A program made the position numbers and the translations under genes. Positions 7,878-15,747 of a stretch of 17,953 bases of DNA are shown here, piece by piece (the first letter of the stretch is position 1; each line of letters opens with the position of its first letter). The DNA comes from CAXQRU01 sp964226685. GTDB taxonomy: Bacteria > Pseudomonadota > Gammaproteobacteria > Pseudomonadales > Cellvibrionaceae. The notes under the pieces were generated by a model, which did no database searches, was not told the origin of the DNA, and saw only the letters and a list, made by a program, of their open reading frames with translations. The stretch lies in assembly GCA_964226685.1 (NCBI GenBank), contig CAXQRU010000075.1:1-17953 (forward strand), written 5' to 3'.

Positions 7878-9471
7878 TATCACCCCTATCAAAACCATTT
7901 CACCTGTATGGCTAGTGCCTATTGTTGCCGCTCTCATTGCCTTGGCGCTCGCTTATAAAACCTGGCGAGAACATGGCCCCACTATAGAAATCAGTTTCAG
8001 CAAAGCTGAGGGCATCGAACCCAAGCGCACCAAGATTCGCTACAAGGATGTGGTCGTGGGAACGGTCAAGGCCATTCGTGTCAGCAATGACTTAAATCGA
8101 GTCATTGCCACCGCTGAACTTGCGCCCGAATTTTCCCAACATTTGACAGATAACACAAAGTTTTGGATTGTGGCCCCTCGGATCTCCATCAATGGCATTT
8201 CGGGATTAAACACTTTACTCTCGGGCGTATACATTGAAATGGATATTGGTGAAAAGGGCTCGTCACAAACCCGTTTTGAAGGACTGGATGAAGCTCCAAG
8301 AGTACTCTCCAATGCCAAGGGGCGAAGCATTACTTTACTCTCACAAACCCTTGGATCACTCGATCGCGGCTCGCCAGTTCTCTACAAACAAATTCGCGTA
8401 GGGGAGGTCACGGGCTATCGCCTCAATGTTGAAAACAGTCTAGTGGAAATTTCCATTTTTATCGAAGCCCCCTTTGACCAGCTGGTACAATCCAATAGCA
8501 ATTTTTGGAATGTCAGCGGTGTCAATGTTGAACTCACCGCAAATGGTATTAATGCCCAAGTTGAATCACTTAACTCTTTGCTTGCAGGAGGCATTGCCTT
8601 TTCAAATGTCGGCTCCAGTGATGACATCACGAGCAATACGGAGACATTCTATTTAGCACCGAATTACAAATCCGTCACAGAAGCGGACTTTGCCAGCGGT
8701 TATCGCTATCAACTGCTATTTAAAGAGCAATCGGTTAGAGGCCTCAGCATTGATGCACCAGTCGAGTATTATGGCATACGCGTGGGTAAAGTCAGCAAAA
8801 TTCGTTTACTAAGAGACGAAGATGAAACGCCCTACATTAAAGTCGATATTAATTTATACCCATCACGATTCGGTTTCGATAATGAAATTAGTACAACTGA
8901 ATTTACTCATTTTTTAGAGGGGCTATTTTACAAGGGGTTTCGCGCCCAGCTCAAAAGCGCTAGTTTAATTACCGGAGCACTGATTATTGATCTCGTTAAG
9001 ACCGAAGAACAAGATACGATAAAACTCAGCGGCAAAGTCCCCCAACTCCCCACCACCAGCTCGAATGTGGAACGAATCACTCAACAAATTTCCGCCCTTG
9101 CCACCAAAATCGATAAAATACCTGTCGACTCTATTGGCAAAAATTTAAATAATAGCCTGAAAGAATTCAATACATTACTCAGCGAATTAAATGATCGTCA
9201 ATTTGCCAAATCCGCAGGATTGAGTGCGGCCAATGTCGAAGCCGCCTCCCAAAAATTAGATGGGCTATTAACAAAAGCCGGACAAACTCTGAACAAGGTT
9301 GATACTCTTCTTGGCTCAATGGAAAACTCCATAGCCCCGGATTCAGAGTTATATTATGAGCTGCTACAAGCCATCAAAAGCATTGGCGAATCCGCCGACT
9401 CGGTACGCACATTTACTGATGAACTCAATCGACATCCACAATCATTGATCCTAGGCAAAGAGGCCCGCTGA
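7861..9471 (+). CDS. pqiB: PqiB-family MCE domain protein
   Basis: This 536-residue protein is close in length to E. coli PqiB (546). It has a short cytoplasmic N-terminus, one membrane anchor (about 15-33) and then three consecutive MCE domains in the periplasm (about 40-130, 154-250 and 279-385). Each repeats the pattern of a beta barrel with a GI-V-VG-V strand (for example KDVVVGTVKAIRV, KQIRVGEVTGYRL and YGIRVGKVSKIRL). The last 130 residues are helical and coiled-coil prone, as expected for the needle-like C-terminal tube of PqiB hexamers. The family builds syringe-like hexamers that conduct lipids between inner and outer membranes. The ATG lies inside the pqiA 3' end (17-nt overlap), and the TGA overlaps the pqiC ATG by one base. 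Confidence 0.93.
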   Translation: MSDEPSITPIKTISPVWLVPIVAALIALALAYKTWREHGPTIEISFSKAEGIEPKRTKIRYKDVVVGTVKAIRVSNDLNRVIATAELAPEFSQHLTDNTKFWIVAPRISINGISGLNTLLSGVYIEMDIGEKGSSQTRFEGLDEAPRVLSNAKGRSITLLSQTLGSLDRGSPVLYKQIRVGEVTGYRLNVENSLVEISIFIEAPFDQLVQSNSNFWNVSGVNVELTANGINAQVESLNSLLAGGIAFSNVGSSDDITSNTETFYLAPNYKSVTEADFASGYRYQLLFKEQSVRGLSIDAPVEYYGIRVGKVSKIRLLRDEDETPYIKVDINLYPSRFGFDNEISTTEFTHFLEGLFYKGFRAQLKSASLITGALIIDLVKTEEQDTIKLSGKVPQLPTTSSNVERITQQISALATKIDKIPVDSIGKNLNNSLKEFNTLLSELNDRQFAKSAGLSAANVEAASQKLDGLLTKAGQTLNKVDTLLGSMENSIAPDSELYYELLQAIKSIGESADSVRTFTDELNRHPQSLILGKEAR

Positions 9472-10040
9472 TGAAAGTTTTTTTACTGATAATAAGCTTA
9501 GCCTGCGTTGCTTGCTCCAGTACTCCAAGCACTCAATACTATTCTTTGCTCGCCCCCAATGTAGATACTTTTGAAGTCACCGAAAAACTACCCGCCATTG
9601 GCATTGGCCCCATTAAATTGCCCGAGCGATTAGATAATATTGGTATTGTAAGCATCCAGTCAGGCAATCAATTACAAGTCGGCTTATTTGATGTATGGGC
9701 TGGCGATTTGGAAGAAAATATTACCTCCGTCATGGCCGACCACCTATCCCAACGATTAAATCATAACGCCATTTGGCCCTTTCCCTGGGATAACCGTCAC
9801 CGGCCAGAATGGCAACTGCGCATTATCTTCGAGCGATTTTCTGGATCTTTAGGGGAAAGCGTCACTCTACAAGCTAAGTGGACACTGCTGGGTGACAATG
9901 GTCGCAAAGAACTGATCACTAAAAAGTTTATTACCCAGAAACAAACAGCAAGCGCTAGTTATAATGATTATGTTAGTGCGCTTAATGAAGCGTTAAATGA
10001 GCTTAGTGATACCATTGCTAAAGCCTTACAAACGATTTAA
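9471..10040 (+). CDS. pqiC: PqiC-like outer-membrane lipoprotein (ABC-type transport auxiliary lipoprotein family)
   Basis: This is a 189-residue lipoprotein. A short hydrophobic leader ends in SLACVACSSTPS. Cys15 is the likelier lipid-attachment residue because it is followed by SST, with Cys12 as the alternative. The mature part matches the PqiC/YmbA pattern: QYYSLL after the signal, then an IGPIKLPERLDNIGIV strand, and a W-to-L helix pattern (VWAGDLEENITSVMADHLSQRL). In the family PqiC sits in the outer membrane and docks the tip of the PqiB tube. The start overlaps the pqiB stop (TGATG), showing translational coupling. No clear terminator follows; the next gene starts 80 bp later. Confidence 0.88.
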   Translation: MKVFLLIISLACVACSSTPSTQYYSLLAPNVDTFEVTEKLPAIGIGPIKLPERLDNIGIVSIQSGNQLQVGLFDVWAGDLEENITSVMADHLSQRLNHNAIWPFPWDNRHRPEWQLRIIFERFSGSLGESVTLQAKWTLLGDNGRKELITKKFITQKQTASASYNDYVSALNEALNELSDTIAKALQTI

Positions 10041-10071
10041 TGAGTTTTAAAGAACCTAAAACAGGGTATTT

Positions 10072-10106
10072 CGCTGTGGCGTTTTCCGCTACTCTATTTC
10101 ACAGCG
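10072..10106 (+). promoter_or_regulatory. inverted repeat in the leader of the SMR exporter gene
   Basis: CGCTGTG (10072-10078) and CACAGCG (10100-10106) form a perfect 7-bp inverted repeat with a 21-nt loop that contains a small GCG/CGC stem. The 3' arm ends four bases before the AGGAG ribosome binding site (10110-10114). Guanidine exporters are often under riboswitches, but the ACGR loops of the guanidine-II class are absent here. An mRNA hairpin or a repressor site is possible. Confidence 0.3.
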
Positions 10107-10120
10107 CTTAGGAGAATTCT

Positions 10121-10453
10121 ATGGCTTGGCTTTTATTAACCATTGCAGGACTGTTTGAAATCGTCTGGGCAATTGCTCTCAAATACTCAGAGGGGTTCAC
10201 CAAGTTATGGCCAACCATTATTTTTTTAGGCGCCGCATCACTCAGCTTCGCTTGTCTGGGCTATGCTCTCAAAACGATACCAATGGGCAGCGCTTATGCT
10301 GTATGGACAGGCATCGGCGCCGCTGGAATCGCGATTATCGGCATGGTTTGGTTTAACGAACCTGCCAACATCATTCGTATTGGCTGCATTAGTTTAATCG
10401 TGATCGGCGTGATCGGATTAAAGCTAGCCAACTCAGCAAGCAAACTTGCATAA
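10121..10453 (+). CDS. sugE: small multidrug resistance family exporter, Gdx/SugE type
   Basis: This is a 110-residue four-helix inner-membrane protein of the SMR family that works as an antiparallel dimer. The Gdx (guanidinium exporter) pattern is intact: Glu13 and Trp16 in helix 1, Ser42 in helix 2, and Tyr59 and Trp62 in the AYAVWTGIGAAG motif of helix 3. It therefore probably exports guanidinium in exchange for protons, and perhaps small quaternary ammonium compounds, rather than acting as an EmrE-like broad multidrug pump. There is a single SMR gene here, consistent with a homodimer. AGGAG lies 6 nt before the ATG. It lies 80 bp after pqiC and may be in its own transcription unit. Substrate is inferred from residues, not shown. 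Confidence 0.92.
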   Translation: MAWLLLTIAGLFEIVWAIALKYSEGFTKLWPTIIFLGAASLSFACLGYALKTIPMGSAYAVWTGIGAAGIAIIGMVWFNEPANIIRIGCISLIVIGVIGLKLANSASKLA

Positions 10454-10486
10454 AAGCATCAACGAAAGGGAAATAGGAAGTAAGGT

Positions 10487-10600
10487 ATGTTTACAAAGCT
10501 TTTTATCACAGATATTTATGTCAAAATTGATAAAAATTTAATAACCATCAAAGACCTGACCAACAATGGCGAATGGAAAAAAGGCTATCCCATCATCTAA
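10487..10600 (+). CDS. small ORF of 37 codons with a good ribosome binding site, unknown
   Basis: This frame is too short for usual ORF calling. ATG 10487 is preceded by AGGAAG at 6 nt spacing. The 37-residue product begins MFTKLFITDIYVKID and ends KKGYPII at TAA, 13 nt before the preferred start of the metallophosphoesterase gene. The spacing suggests a two-gene transcript. The alternating hydrophobic pattern (IYVKI, LITIKDL) looks like a beta hairpin, as at the start of a larger protein. It could be a genuine microprotein, a leader peptide, or the 5' remnant of a decayed gene. I recognise no family. It is strongly AT-rich, and no membrane segment is present. Confidence 0.4.
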   Translation: MFTKLFITDIYVKIDKNLITIKDLTNNGEWKKGYPII

Positions 10601-10613
10601 AAAGCCGAAGAAA

Positions 10614-11363
10614 ATGAACATATTGCTATACAGTGACCTACATTTAGAATTTGAAACCTTTGAGCCTGATTTAAAGCAGGCGGATGTGGTCGTGCTCGCT
10701 GGTGATATTCATGTTGGTACAAAAGCCATTGAATGGATCGAAAACACAATCAAAGATAAACCTGTTATCTATATACTCGGCAATCACGAATATTATAAAA
10801 ACACCTACCCTAAACTGATCAGCAAAATAAAAGGCGCTGTAACACAACCCAATATTCATATATTGGAGAACGAATCGACGACCATCGATGGCGTCACTTT
10901 TCATGGGTGCACCCTCTGGACAAATTTCGAGCTTCATGGCGACCCAAGAGTTTCTGGGTACGAGTGTCAACAACGAATGAACGATTACAAAAAGATAAGA
11001 ACCATGCCCAACTACTCGAAACTGCGCTCGATTGATACTGCCGTGATACATAGCCGTTCCATTAATTGGTTAAGTAAAAGCCTTAATGAATCAAACACCA
11101 AGTCCAATGTCGTGGTCAGCCATCATGCACCGAGTATTCATTCAGTGCCCACAGAGAGACATAAGAGTACCGTCACTCCTGCTTATGCATCCAACCTTGA
11201 GGCGTTTATAGCATCCCATGATATTAACCTATGGCTGCACGGGCATATTCATAACAGTAGTGATTATCGCATTGGGCATTGCAGAGTTACTTGCAATCCT
11301 AGAGGCTACCCTGGAGAGTTCAACCCTGGGTTTAAGCTAAATAAGATCGTCGAAATAGGCTAG
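10614..11363 (+). CDS. calcineurin-like metallophosphoesterase
   Basis: This is a soluble binuclear metal phosphoesterase. From the preferred ATG 10614 it has 249 residues and starts MNILLYSDLHLEFE, the usual N-terminus of the family. All metal motifs are present: SDLH (Asp8, His10), GDIH (Asp31), GNHEYY (Asn57, His58), SHHAP (His170, His171) and HGHIH (His209, His211). The frame stays open to ATG 10566, but that would add a lysine-rich 16-residue leader, has no ribosome binding site, and would overlap the small ORF ending at 10600. The substrate cannot be told: family members cleave phosphodiesters, phosphoproteins or nucleotides. There is no signal peptide, so it is cytoplasmic. It looks monocistronic or paired with the small ORF, between a carbon-metabolism operon and an exporter gene. 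No clear terminator was seen after it. Confidence 0.88.
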   Translation: MNILLYSDLHLEFETFEPDLKQADVVVLAGDIHVGTKAIEWIENTIKDKPVIYILGNHEYYKNTYPKLISKIKGAVTQPNIHILENESTTIDGVTFHGCTLWTNFELHGDPRVSGYECQQRMNDYKKIRTMPNYSKLRSIDTAVIHSRSINWLSKSLNESNTKSNVVVSHHAPSIHSVPTERHKSTVTPAYASNLEAFIASHDINLWLHGHIHNSSDYRIGHCRVTCNPRGYPGEFNPGFKLNKIVEIG

Positions 11364-11422
11364 GCTCTTGTATCACAAAGGGCTTTCCCTCCTAGCTCAC
11401 CCATAGATCACAATTCAACCAG

Positions 11423-11478
11423 TTCGTAATGGCCAACAAATGCGGCCATAATCGGGCGATAGCCTTTACTATCAAGGC
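11423..11478 (+). promoter_or_regulatory. candidate promoter and operator region of the tkt-epd-pgk-fba operon
   Basis: The 164 bp before tkt must carry the operon promoter. CATAAT (11447-11452, five of six -10 matches) has a poor -35 TTCGTA (11423-11428) at 18 bp. An inverted repeat ATGGCC-N9-GGCCAT (11429-11449) covers the spacer and reaches into the -10, as an operator would. A second, GATAG-N6-CTATC (11458-11473), overlaps GCCTT/AAGGC (to 11478). The regulator is not recognised. Confidence 0.3.
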
Positions 11479-11527
11479 CTCCTGAGCGACAATAGCGACC
11501 TTTTATCGACCTAATCAGGAGCTCACC

Positions 11528-13525
11528 ATGCCCTCTCGGAGTGAACTAGCCAATGCCATTCGTGCATTGAGTATGGATGCCGTACAACAAGCCAACAGTG
11601 GCCACCCAGGAGCCCCCATGGGAATGGCGGATATTGCTGAAGTGTTATGGAATGATTATCTAAAGCATAACCCCAGCAACCCAGAATGGCCAGACCGTGA
11701 CCGCTTTGTGCTCTCCAACGGCCATGGCTCCATGTTGATTTACTCGCTGTTGCATTTAAGTGGTTATGAGCTACCGATTGAGGAGCTGAAGAACTTCCGT
11801 CAGCTGCATTCAAAAACTCCAGGCCACCCAGAGTACGGCTACGCGCCTGGCGTTGAGACCACGACCGGCCCCCTAGGCCAAGGGATTACCAATGCCTGTG
11901 GCATGGCCCTGGCCGAGAAGATTTTGGCCGCGCAGTTTAACCGTGAAGGCCATGAGATCGTCGATCACTACACTTATGTATTCATGGGCGATGGCTGCTT
12001 GATGGAAGGCATCTCACACGAAGCCTGCTCACTGGCCGGCACCTTAGGCCTTGGCAAGTTGATCGCTTTTTACGATGACAACGGCATCTCCATTGATGGT
12101 GAAGTCGAAGGCTGGTTCAGCGACGATACGCCAAAACGCTTTGAATCTTATGGTTGGCAAGTGATTCCCGCCGTCGATGGCCACAATAGTGACGCGATTA
12201 AAGCCGCCATCGAAGAGGCTCGAGCCAATACAGCACAACCCACCATTATTTGCTGCGAAACCACCATTGGTTTTGGCTCACCCAATAAACAGGGTAAGGC
12301 CTCAAGCCACGGCGCGCCCCTAGGCGCTGAAGAGATTGAGTTAACCAGAAAGGCGCTCAACTGGACACATGGCCCCTTCGAAATCCCCGAAGACATCTAT
12401 CAAGCCTGGAATGCCACCGAGCGCGGTCAAGCTCAAGAAAACCAATGGCAAGAACGCCTACAAAGCTACTGCGCAGCGCATCCAGAGCTTGGCAAAGAGT
12501 TTACTCGCCGTGTGATCACCAAAGACTTACCGAGCGATTTTAGCGATAAGGCCAGCGAGTATATCGTTCACTGCCAGGAAGCGATGGAAAACGTTGCCTC
12601 TCGTAAAGCCTCGCAAAACTGTTTGAATGCCTATGGCCCCTTATTACCCGAAATTTTGGGCGGCTCGGCCGATTTGGCTGGCTCCAACTTAACGCTATGG
12701 GATCAAGCCAAACCGGTTACTAGCGCAGACGCCGATGGCAACTACATCTACTACGGCGTGAGAGAGTTTGGCATGAGCGCCATGATGAACGGCATCGCCC
12801 TTCACGGCGGCTTCATCAACTACGGCGCCACCTTCCTGATGTTTATGGAATACGCTCGCAATGCCGTGCGCATGGCGGCCTTGATGGGCCAGCAAAGTAT
12901 TTTTGTGTACACGCACGACTCCATCTTCCTAGGCTCAGATGGCCCAACCCATCAGCCCGTCGAGCAGTTGACTGCCCTGCGAGCTACCCCTAATCTGCAC
13001 ACTTGGCGCCCTTGCGATACCGTTGAATCGGCTGTTGCTTGGAAAGCGGCCATTGAAAGGCGAACAGGCCCAACGGCTTTAGTGTTCTCTAGAGACCCGC
13101 TCACCGCCCAACATCGCTCGATTGAGCAACTCGAAAATATTGAGCGTGGCGCCTACATCCTAAAAGATAGCGCGCAAACACCAGAACTCATTCTCATCGC
13201 CACCGGCTCTGAAGTCGAACTTGCCATGGCAGCGGCCAACAAGCTCACCGAACAGGGCAAGCAGGTTCGAGTCGTCTCCATGCCTTGCGTCGAAGTGTTT
13301 ATGCAGCAAGATGCCGAGTACCGCCAAGCGTTACTGCCCATTGAGATCAGTGCCAGAATCGCCATTGAAGCTTCACATGAAGACTTTTGGTATAAATTTG
13401 TGGGCTTTGATGGCCGCATCGTGGGCATGACAACCTTTGGCGAATCCGCATCAGCTGAGGCCTTGAAAGCTCACTTTGGTTTTACCGTCGACAACATTAT
13501 CGAAGTTGCAGGCGAACTGCTGTAG
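11528..13525 (+). CDS. tkt: transketolase
   Basis: This thiamine-diphosphate enzyme of the non-oxidative pentose phosphate pathway moves two-carbon units between sugar phosphates. At 665 residues it is full length (E. coli TktA 663), and key positions align almost one to one: His26 in GHPGAP, His66 in NGHGS, GPLGQG at 114-119, the ThDP/metal motif GDG (154-156, Asp155) with Asn185, EFGMSA in the pyrimidine domain, and YTHDSIFLGSDGPTHQP with the substrate-binding histidine. AGGAG lies 6 nt before the ATG. It is first in a four-gene operon, and its stop is one base from the epd start. Its erythrose-4-phosphate can feed the next enzyme, Epd. In autotrophs the same set serves the Calvin cycle, but no RuBisCO or phosphoribulokinase is in view. 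Confidence 0.97.
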   Translation: MPSRSELANAIRALSMDAVQQANSGHPGAPMGMADIAEVLWNDYLKHNPSNPEWPDRDRFVLSNGHGSMLIYSLLHLSGYELPIEELKNFRQLHSKTPGHPEYGYAPGVETTTGPLGQGITNACGMALAEKILAAQFNREGHEIVDHYTYVFMGDGCLMEGISHEACSLAGTLGLGKLIAFYDDNGISIDGEVEGWFSDDTPKRFESYGWQVIPAVDGHNSDAIKAAIEEARANTAQPTIICCETTIGFGSPNKQGKASSHGAPLGAEEIELTRKALNWTHGPFEIPEDIYQAWNATERGQAQENQWQERLQSYCAAHPELGKEFTRRVITKDLPSDFSDKASEYIVHCQEAMENVASRKASQNCLNAYGPLLPEILGGSADLAGSNLTLWDQAKPVTSADADGNYIYYGVREFGMSAMMNGIALHGGFINYGATFLMFMEYARNAVRMAALMGQQSIFVYTHDSIFLGSDGPTHQPVEQLTALRATPNLHTWRPCDTVESAVAWKAAIERRTGPTALVFSRDPLTAQHRSIEQLENIERGAYILKDSAQTPELILIATGSEVELAMAAANKLTEQGKQVRVVSMPCVEVFMQQDAEYRQALLPIEISARIAIEASHEDFWYKFVGFDGRIVGMTTFGESASAEALKAHFGFTVDNIIEVAGELL

Positions 13526-13526
13526 C

Positions 13527-14543
13527 ATGAGCACCCGGGTTGCCATTAATGGCTATGGTCGAATTGGGCGCTGCTTGCTAAGAGCGCTCGTCGAAAATCA
13601 CCACCAAAAGATACACGTGGTGGCCATTAATGAGCTGGGCGATAACAAAACCATCACCCACCTGACCAAATACGATTCTACTCATGGCCCTTTCCCTGGT
13701 GACGTAGCGCTTGGAGACGATGAGCTGATCATCAATGGCCAGAGTATTGCCCTTTTGCATGAACAAGAGGCTCAACAACTCCCTTGGGAGCAGTACGACA
13801 TCGACATGGTTTTTGAGTGTAGCGGCAGCTTTAGCGACGCCTCACTAGCGCATCAGCATTTAGACGCAGGGGCCAAGCGTGTGTTATTTTCTCAGCCCGC
13901 AACCCCTGATGTCGATGCCACTATTGTCTATGGAATCAATCACAAAAGCCTAACGGCTCGCGATCGAATCGTATCCAACGCTTCTTGTACCACCAATAGT
14001 ATTGTCCCGATTATTCACATTTTGGATCAAGAACTGGGCATTGATAGCGGCGTGATTACCACCATTCACTCTGCCATGAATGATCAACCGGTAATCGACG
14101 CCTACCACCACACGGACTTACGCAAGACTCGCTCGGCCATGACCTCCATCATCCCGGTGGATACCGAGTTAGCACGAGGCATTGAGCGCATATTACCCAG
14201 CATGAAAGGCCGCTTTGAAGCTCAAGCCATGCGTGTACCCACGGTGAATGTCTCCGCCATCGATTTATCCGTGTGGCTCAATAAAGCGACCAGCCGCGAT
14301 AAACTCAACAACACGCTAAAACGGGTCATAGAAGAGCACTACCAAAATATATTAGGCATTACCAACGAGCCGCTGGCCTCCTGTGATTTTAATCATAACC
14401 CGCTCTCAGGCATTGTGGATGCCAGCCAAACACGCGTCGCGGGAAAACATTTAGCCAAATTACTGATTTGGTTTGATAACGAATGGGGCTATGCCAATCG
14501 CATGCTCGACGTCGCCCACTACTGGGCCAACCTAACTGATTAA
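13527..14543 (+). CDS. epd: D-erythrose-4-phosphate dehydrogenase (GapB/Epd family)
   Basis: This enzyme oxidises erythrose 4-phosphate to 4-phosphoerythronate with NAD, the first step of the DXP-dependent pyridoxal phosphate route, and is a paralogue of GAPDH. From ATG 13527 it has 338 residues, starting STRVAINGYGRIGR, the NAD-binding Rossmann motif. Catalytic Cys154 is in NASCTTN and His181 in TTIHSAMNDQ. The INEL at 34-37 and HSAM (not HAYT) are marks of Epd rather than glycolytic GAPDH. The frame is open further upstream, to 13476, but that would overlap tkt by 50 bases. The chosen ATG lies one base after the tkt stop, so translation is coupled. pgk follows after 17 bp. Residual GAPDH activity cannot be excluded from sequence. 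Confidence 0.9.
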   Translation: MSTRVAINGYGRIGRCLLRALVENHHQKIHVVAINELGDNKTITHLTKYDSTHGPFPGDVALGDDELIINGQSIALLHEQEAQQLPWEQYDIDMVFECSGSFSDASLAHQHLDAGAKRVLFSQPATPDVDATIVYGINHKSLTARDRIVSNASCTTNSIVPIIHILDQELGIDSGVITTIHSAMNDQPVIDAYHHTDLRKTRSAMTSIIPVDTELARGIERILPSMKGRFEAQAMRVPTVNVSAIDLSVWLNKATSRDKLNNTLKRVIEEHYQNILGITNEPLASCDFNHNPLSGIVDASQTRVAGKHLAKLLIWFDNEWGYANRMLDVAHYWANLTD

Positions 14544-14560
14544 CCCTTAGAGAGGATATT

Positions 14561-15724
14561 ATGACCATTATTGCCATGACCGATCTCGACTTATCTGGCA
14601 AACGCGTATTGATCAGAGAAGACCTGAACGTGCCCATTAAAGATGGTAAGGTCACCTCGGATGCTCGCATACGCGCGGCTCTGCCGACCATTACAACCGC
14701 GATAGAGGCCGGTGCTGAAGTGATATTAATGTCCCACCTAGATCGCCCAGTTGAGGGCGAGTTTTCCGAAAAATACTCTTTGGCTCCGGTAGCAGAATAT
14801 TTAAGCGAGCTTTTGGACAAACCCGTTCGCCTAGAAAATGAGTGGCGTGACGGGCTGGAAGTTAATGTTGGCGAAATCGTACTGCTTGAAAACGTACGTT
14901 TTAATAAGGGCGAAAAATCCAATGATCCAGAGCTTGCCAAAGCTTACGCCCGTCTGTGCGATATTTTTGTAATGGACGCCTTCGGCACCGCGCACCGCGC
15001 ACAAGCCTCGACCCACGGCGTGGCCGAGTACGCACCCATCGCCTGCGCCGGCCCACTGTTAATTGGTGAACTCGATGCACTCAAAAAGGCACTGGCCGAA
15101 CCGGCCAGACCCCTAGTGGCAATTGTGGGCGGCTCCAAAGTCTCCACTAAATTAACCGTGCTCGAATCCCTTGCGAACATAGCCGACCAAGTGATTGTCG
15201 GAGGCGGTATTGCTAACACCTTTATTCTGGCAAGCAATCACAATGTTGGAAAATCCCTTTGCGAGACCGGTTTAATCAGTAACGCTCGCGCACTCATGGA
15301 GACCACTCAGATCCCGATACCCACTGATGTGGTTACCGCAAAAGAATTCTCAGAATCCGCTACTGCCAGCACCAAGTCAGTCAATGCCATTGAAGAAGAT
15401 GATATGGTTTTTGACATTGGGCCTGAGACGATAAAAACACTGACAGATATTCTCACTCAAGCGAAAACCATTATATGGAACGGGCCAGTTGGCGTTTTTG
15501 AATTTGACCAATTTGGCTCAGGCACTGAGGCCATTGCAAAAGCCATCGCTGCGAGCGATGCATTTTCCATTGCGGGAGGTGGCGACACCTTGGCCGCCGT
15601 AGACAAGTACCATGTGGCAGACGAAATTTCTTATATCTCCACGGGAGGCGGCGCCTTTTTAGAATATGTCGAAGGTAAAACACTACCCGCTGTGGCCATT
15701 TTAGAAGCACGCGGTCAATCATAA
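14561..15724 (+). CDS. pgk: phosphoglycerate kinase
   Basis: This enzyme interconverts 1,3-bisphosphoglycerate and 3-phosphoglycerate with ADP/ATP in glycolysis and gluconeogenesis. At 387 residues it is standard bacterial length. The N-terminal domain has RVLIREDLNVP (15-25) and the substrate-binding SHLDRP (58-63). The C-terminal nucleotide domain has GGSKVSTKL, WNGPVGVFE, GGGDTLAAVDKY (from 339) and STGGGAFLEYVEG. The start MTIIAMTDLDL parallels E. coli MSVIKMTDLDL, and GAGAGGA precedes the ATG. One oddity is Asp61 where the family nearly always has Gly (SHLGRP). The site also holds the conserved His59 and Arg62, which are present. The gene is third in the tkt operon. Confidence 0.97.
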   Translation: MTIIAMTDLDLSGKRVLIREDLNVPIKDGKVTSDARIRAALPTITTAIEAGAEVILMSHLDRPVEGEFSEKYSLAPVAEYLSELLDKPVRLENEWRDGLEVNVGEIVLLENVRFNKGEKSNDPELAKAYARLCDIFVMDAFGTAHRAQASTHGVAEYAPIACAGPLLIGELDALKKALAEPARPLVAIVGGSKVSTKLTVLESLANIADQVIVGGGIANTFILASNHNVGKSLCETGLISNARALMETTQIPIPTDVVTAKEFSESATASTKSVNAIEEDDMVFDIGPETIKTLTDILTQAKTIIWNGPVGVFEFDQFGSGTEAIAKAIAASDAFSIAGGGDTLAAVDKYHVADEISYISTGGGAFLEYVEGKTLPAVAILEARGQS

Positions 15725-15747
15725 AAATTATTGTTTAGGAGCCCAAC

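Noticed and set aside
10041..10120. Guanidine-II riboswitch before the exporter gene
   Set aside because: The class needs two small hairpins with ACGR loops. No ACGR lies in a loop here; only a 7-bp long-range repeat is present.
10566..10613. Longer N-terminus for the metallophosphoesterase
   Set aside because: There is no ribosome binding site at 10566, the extra residues are lysine-rich and not family-like, and it would overlap the small ORF that ends at 10600.
11380..11396. AGGG-CTTT-CCCT as a terminator for the metallophosphoesterase gene
   Set aside because: The stem is only four base pairs and no T-run follows.
14389..14940. 183-codon minus-strand frame opposite epd and pgk
   Set aside because: It lies antisense to two well-supported genes, and its serine/arginine-rich composition is typical of a shadow frame.
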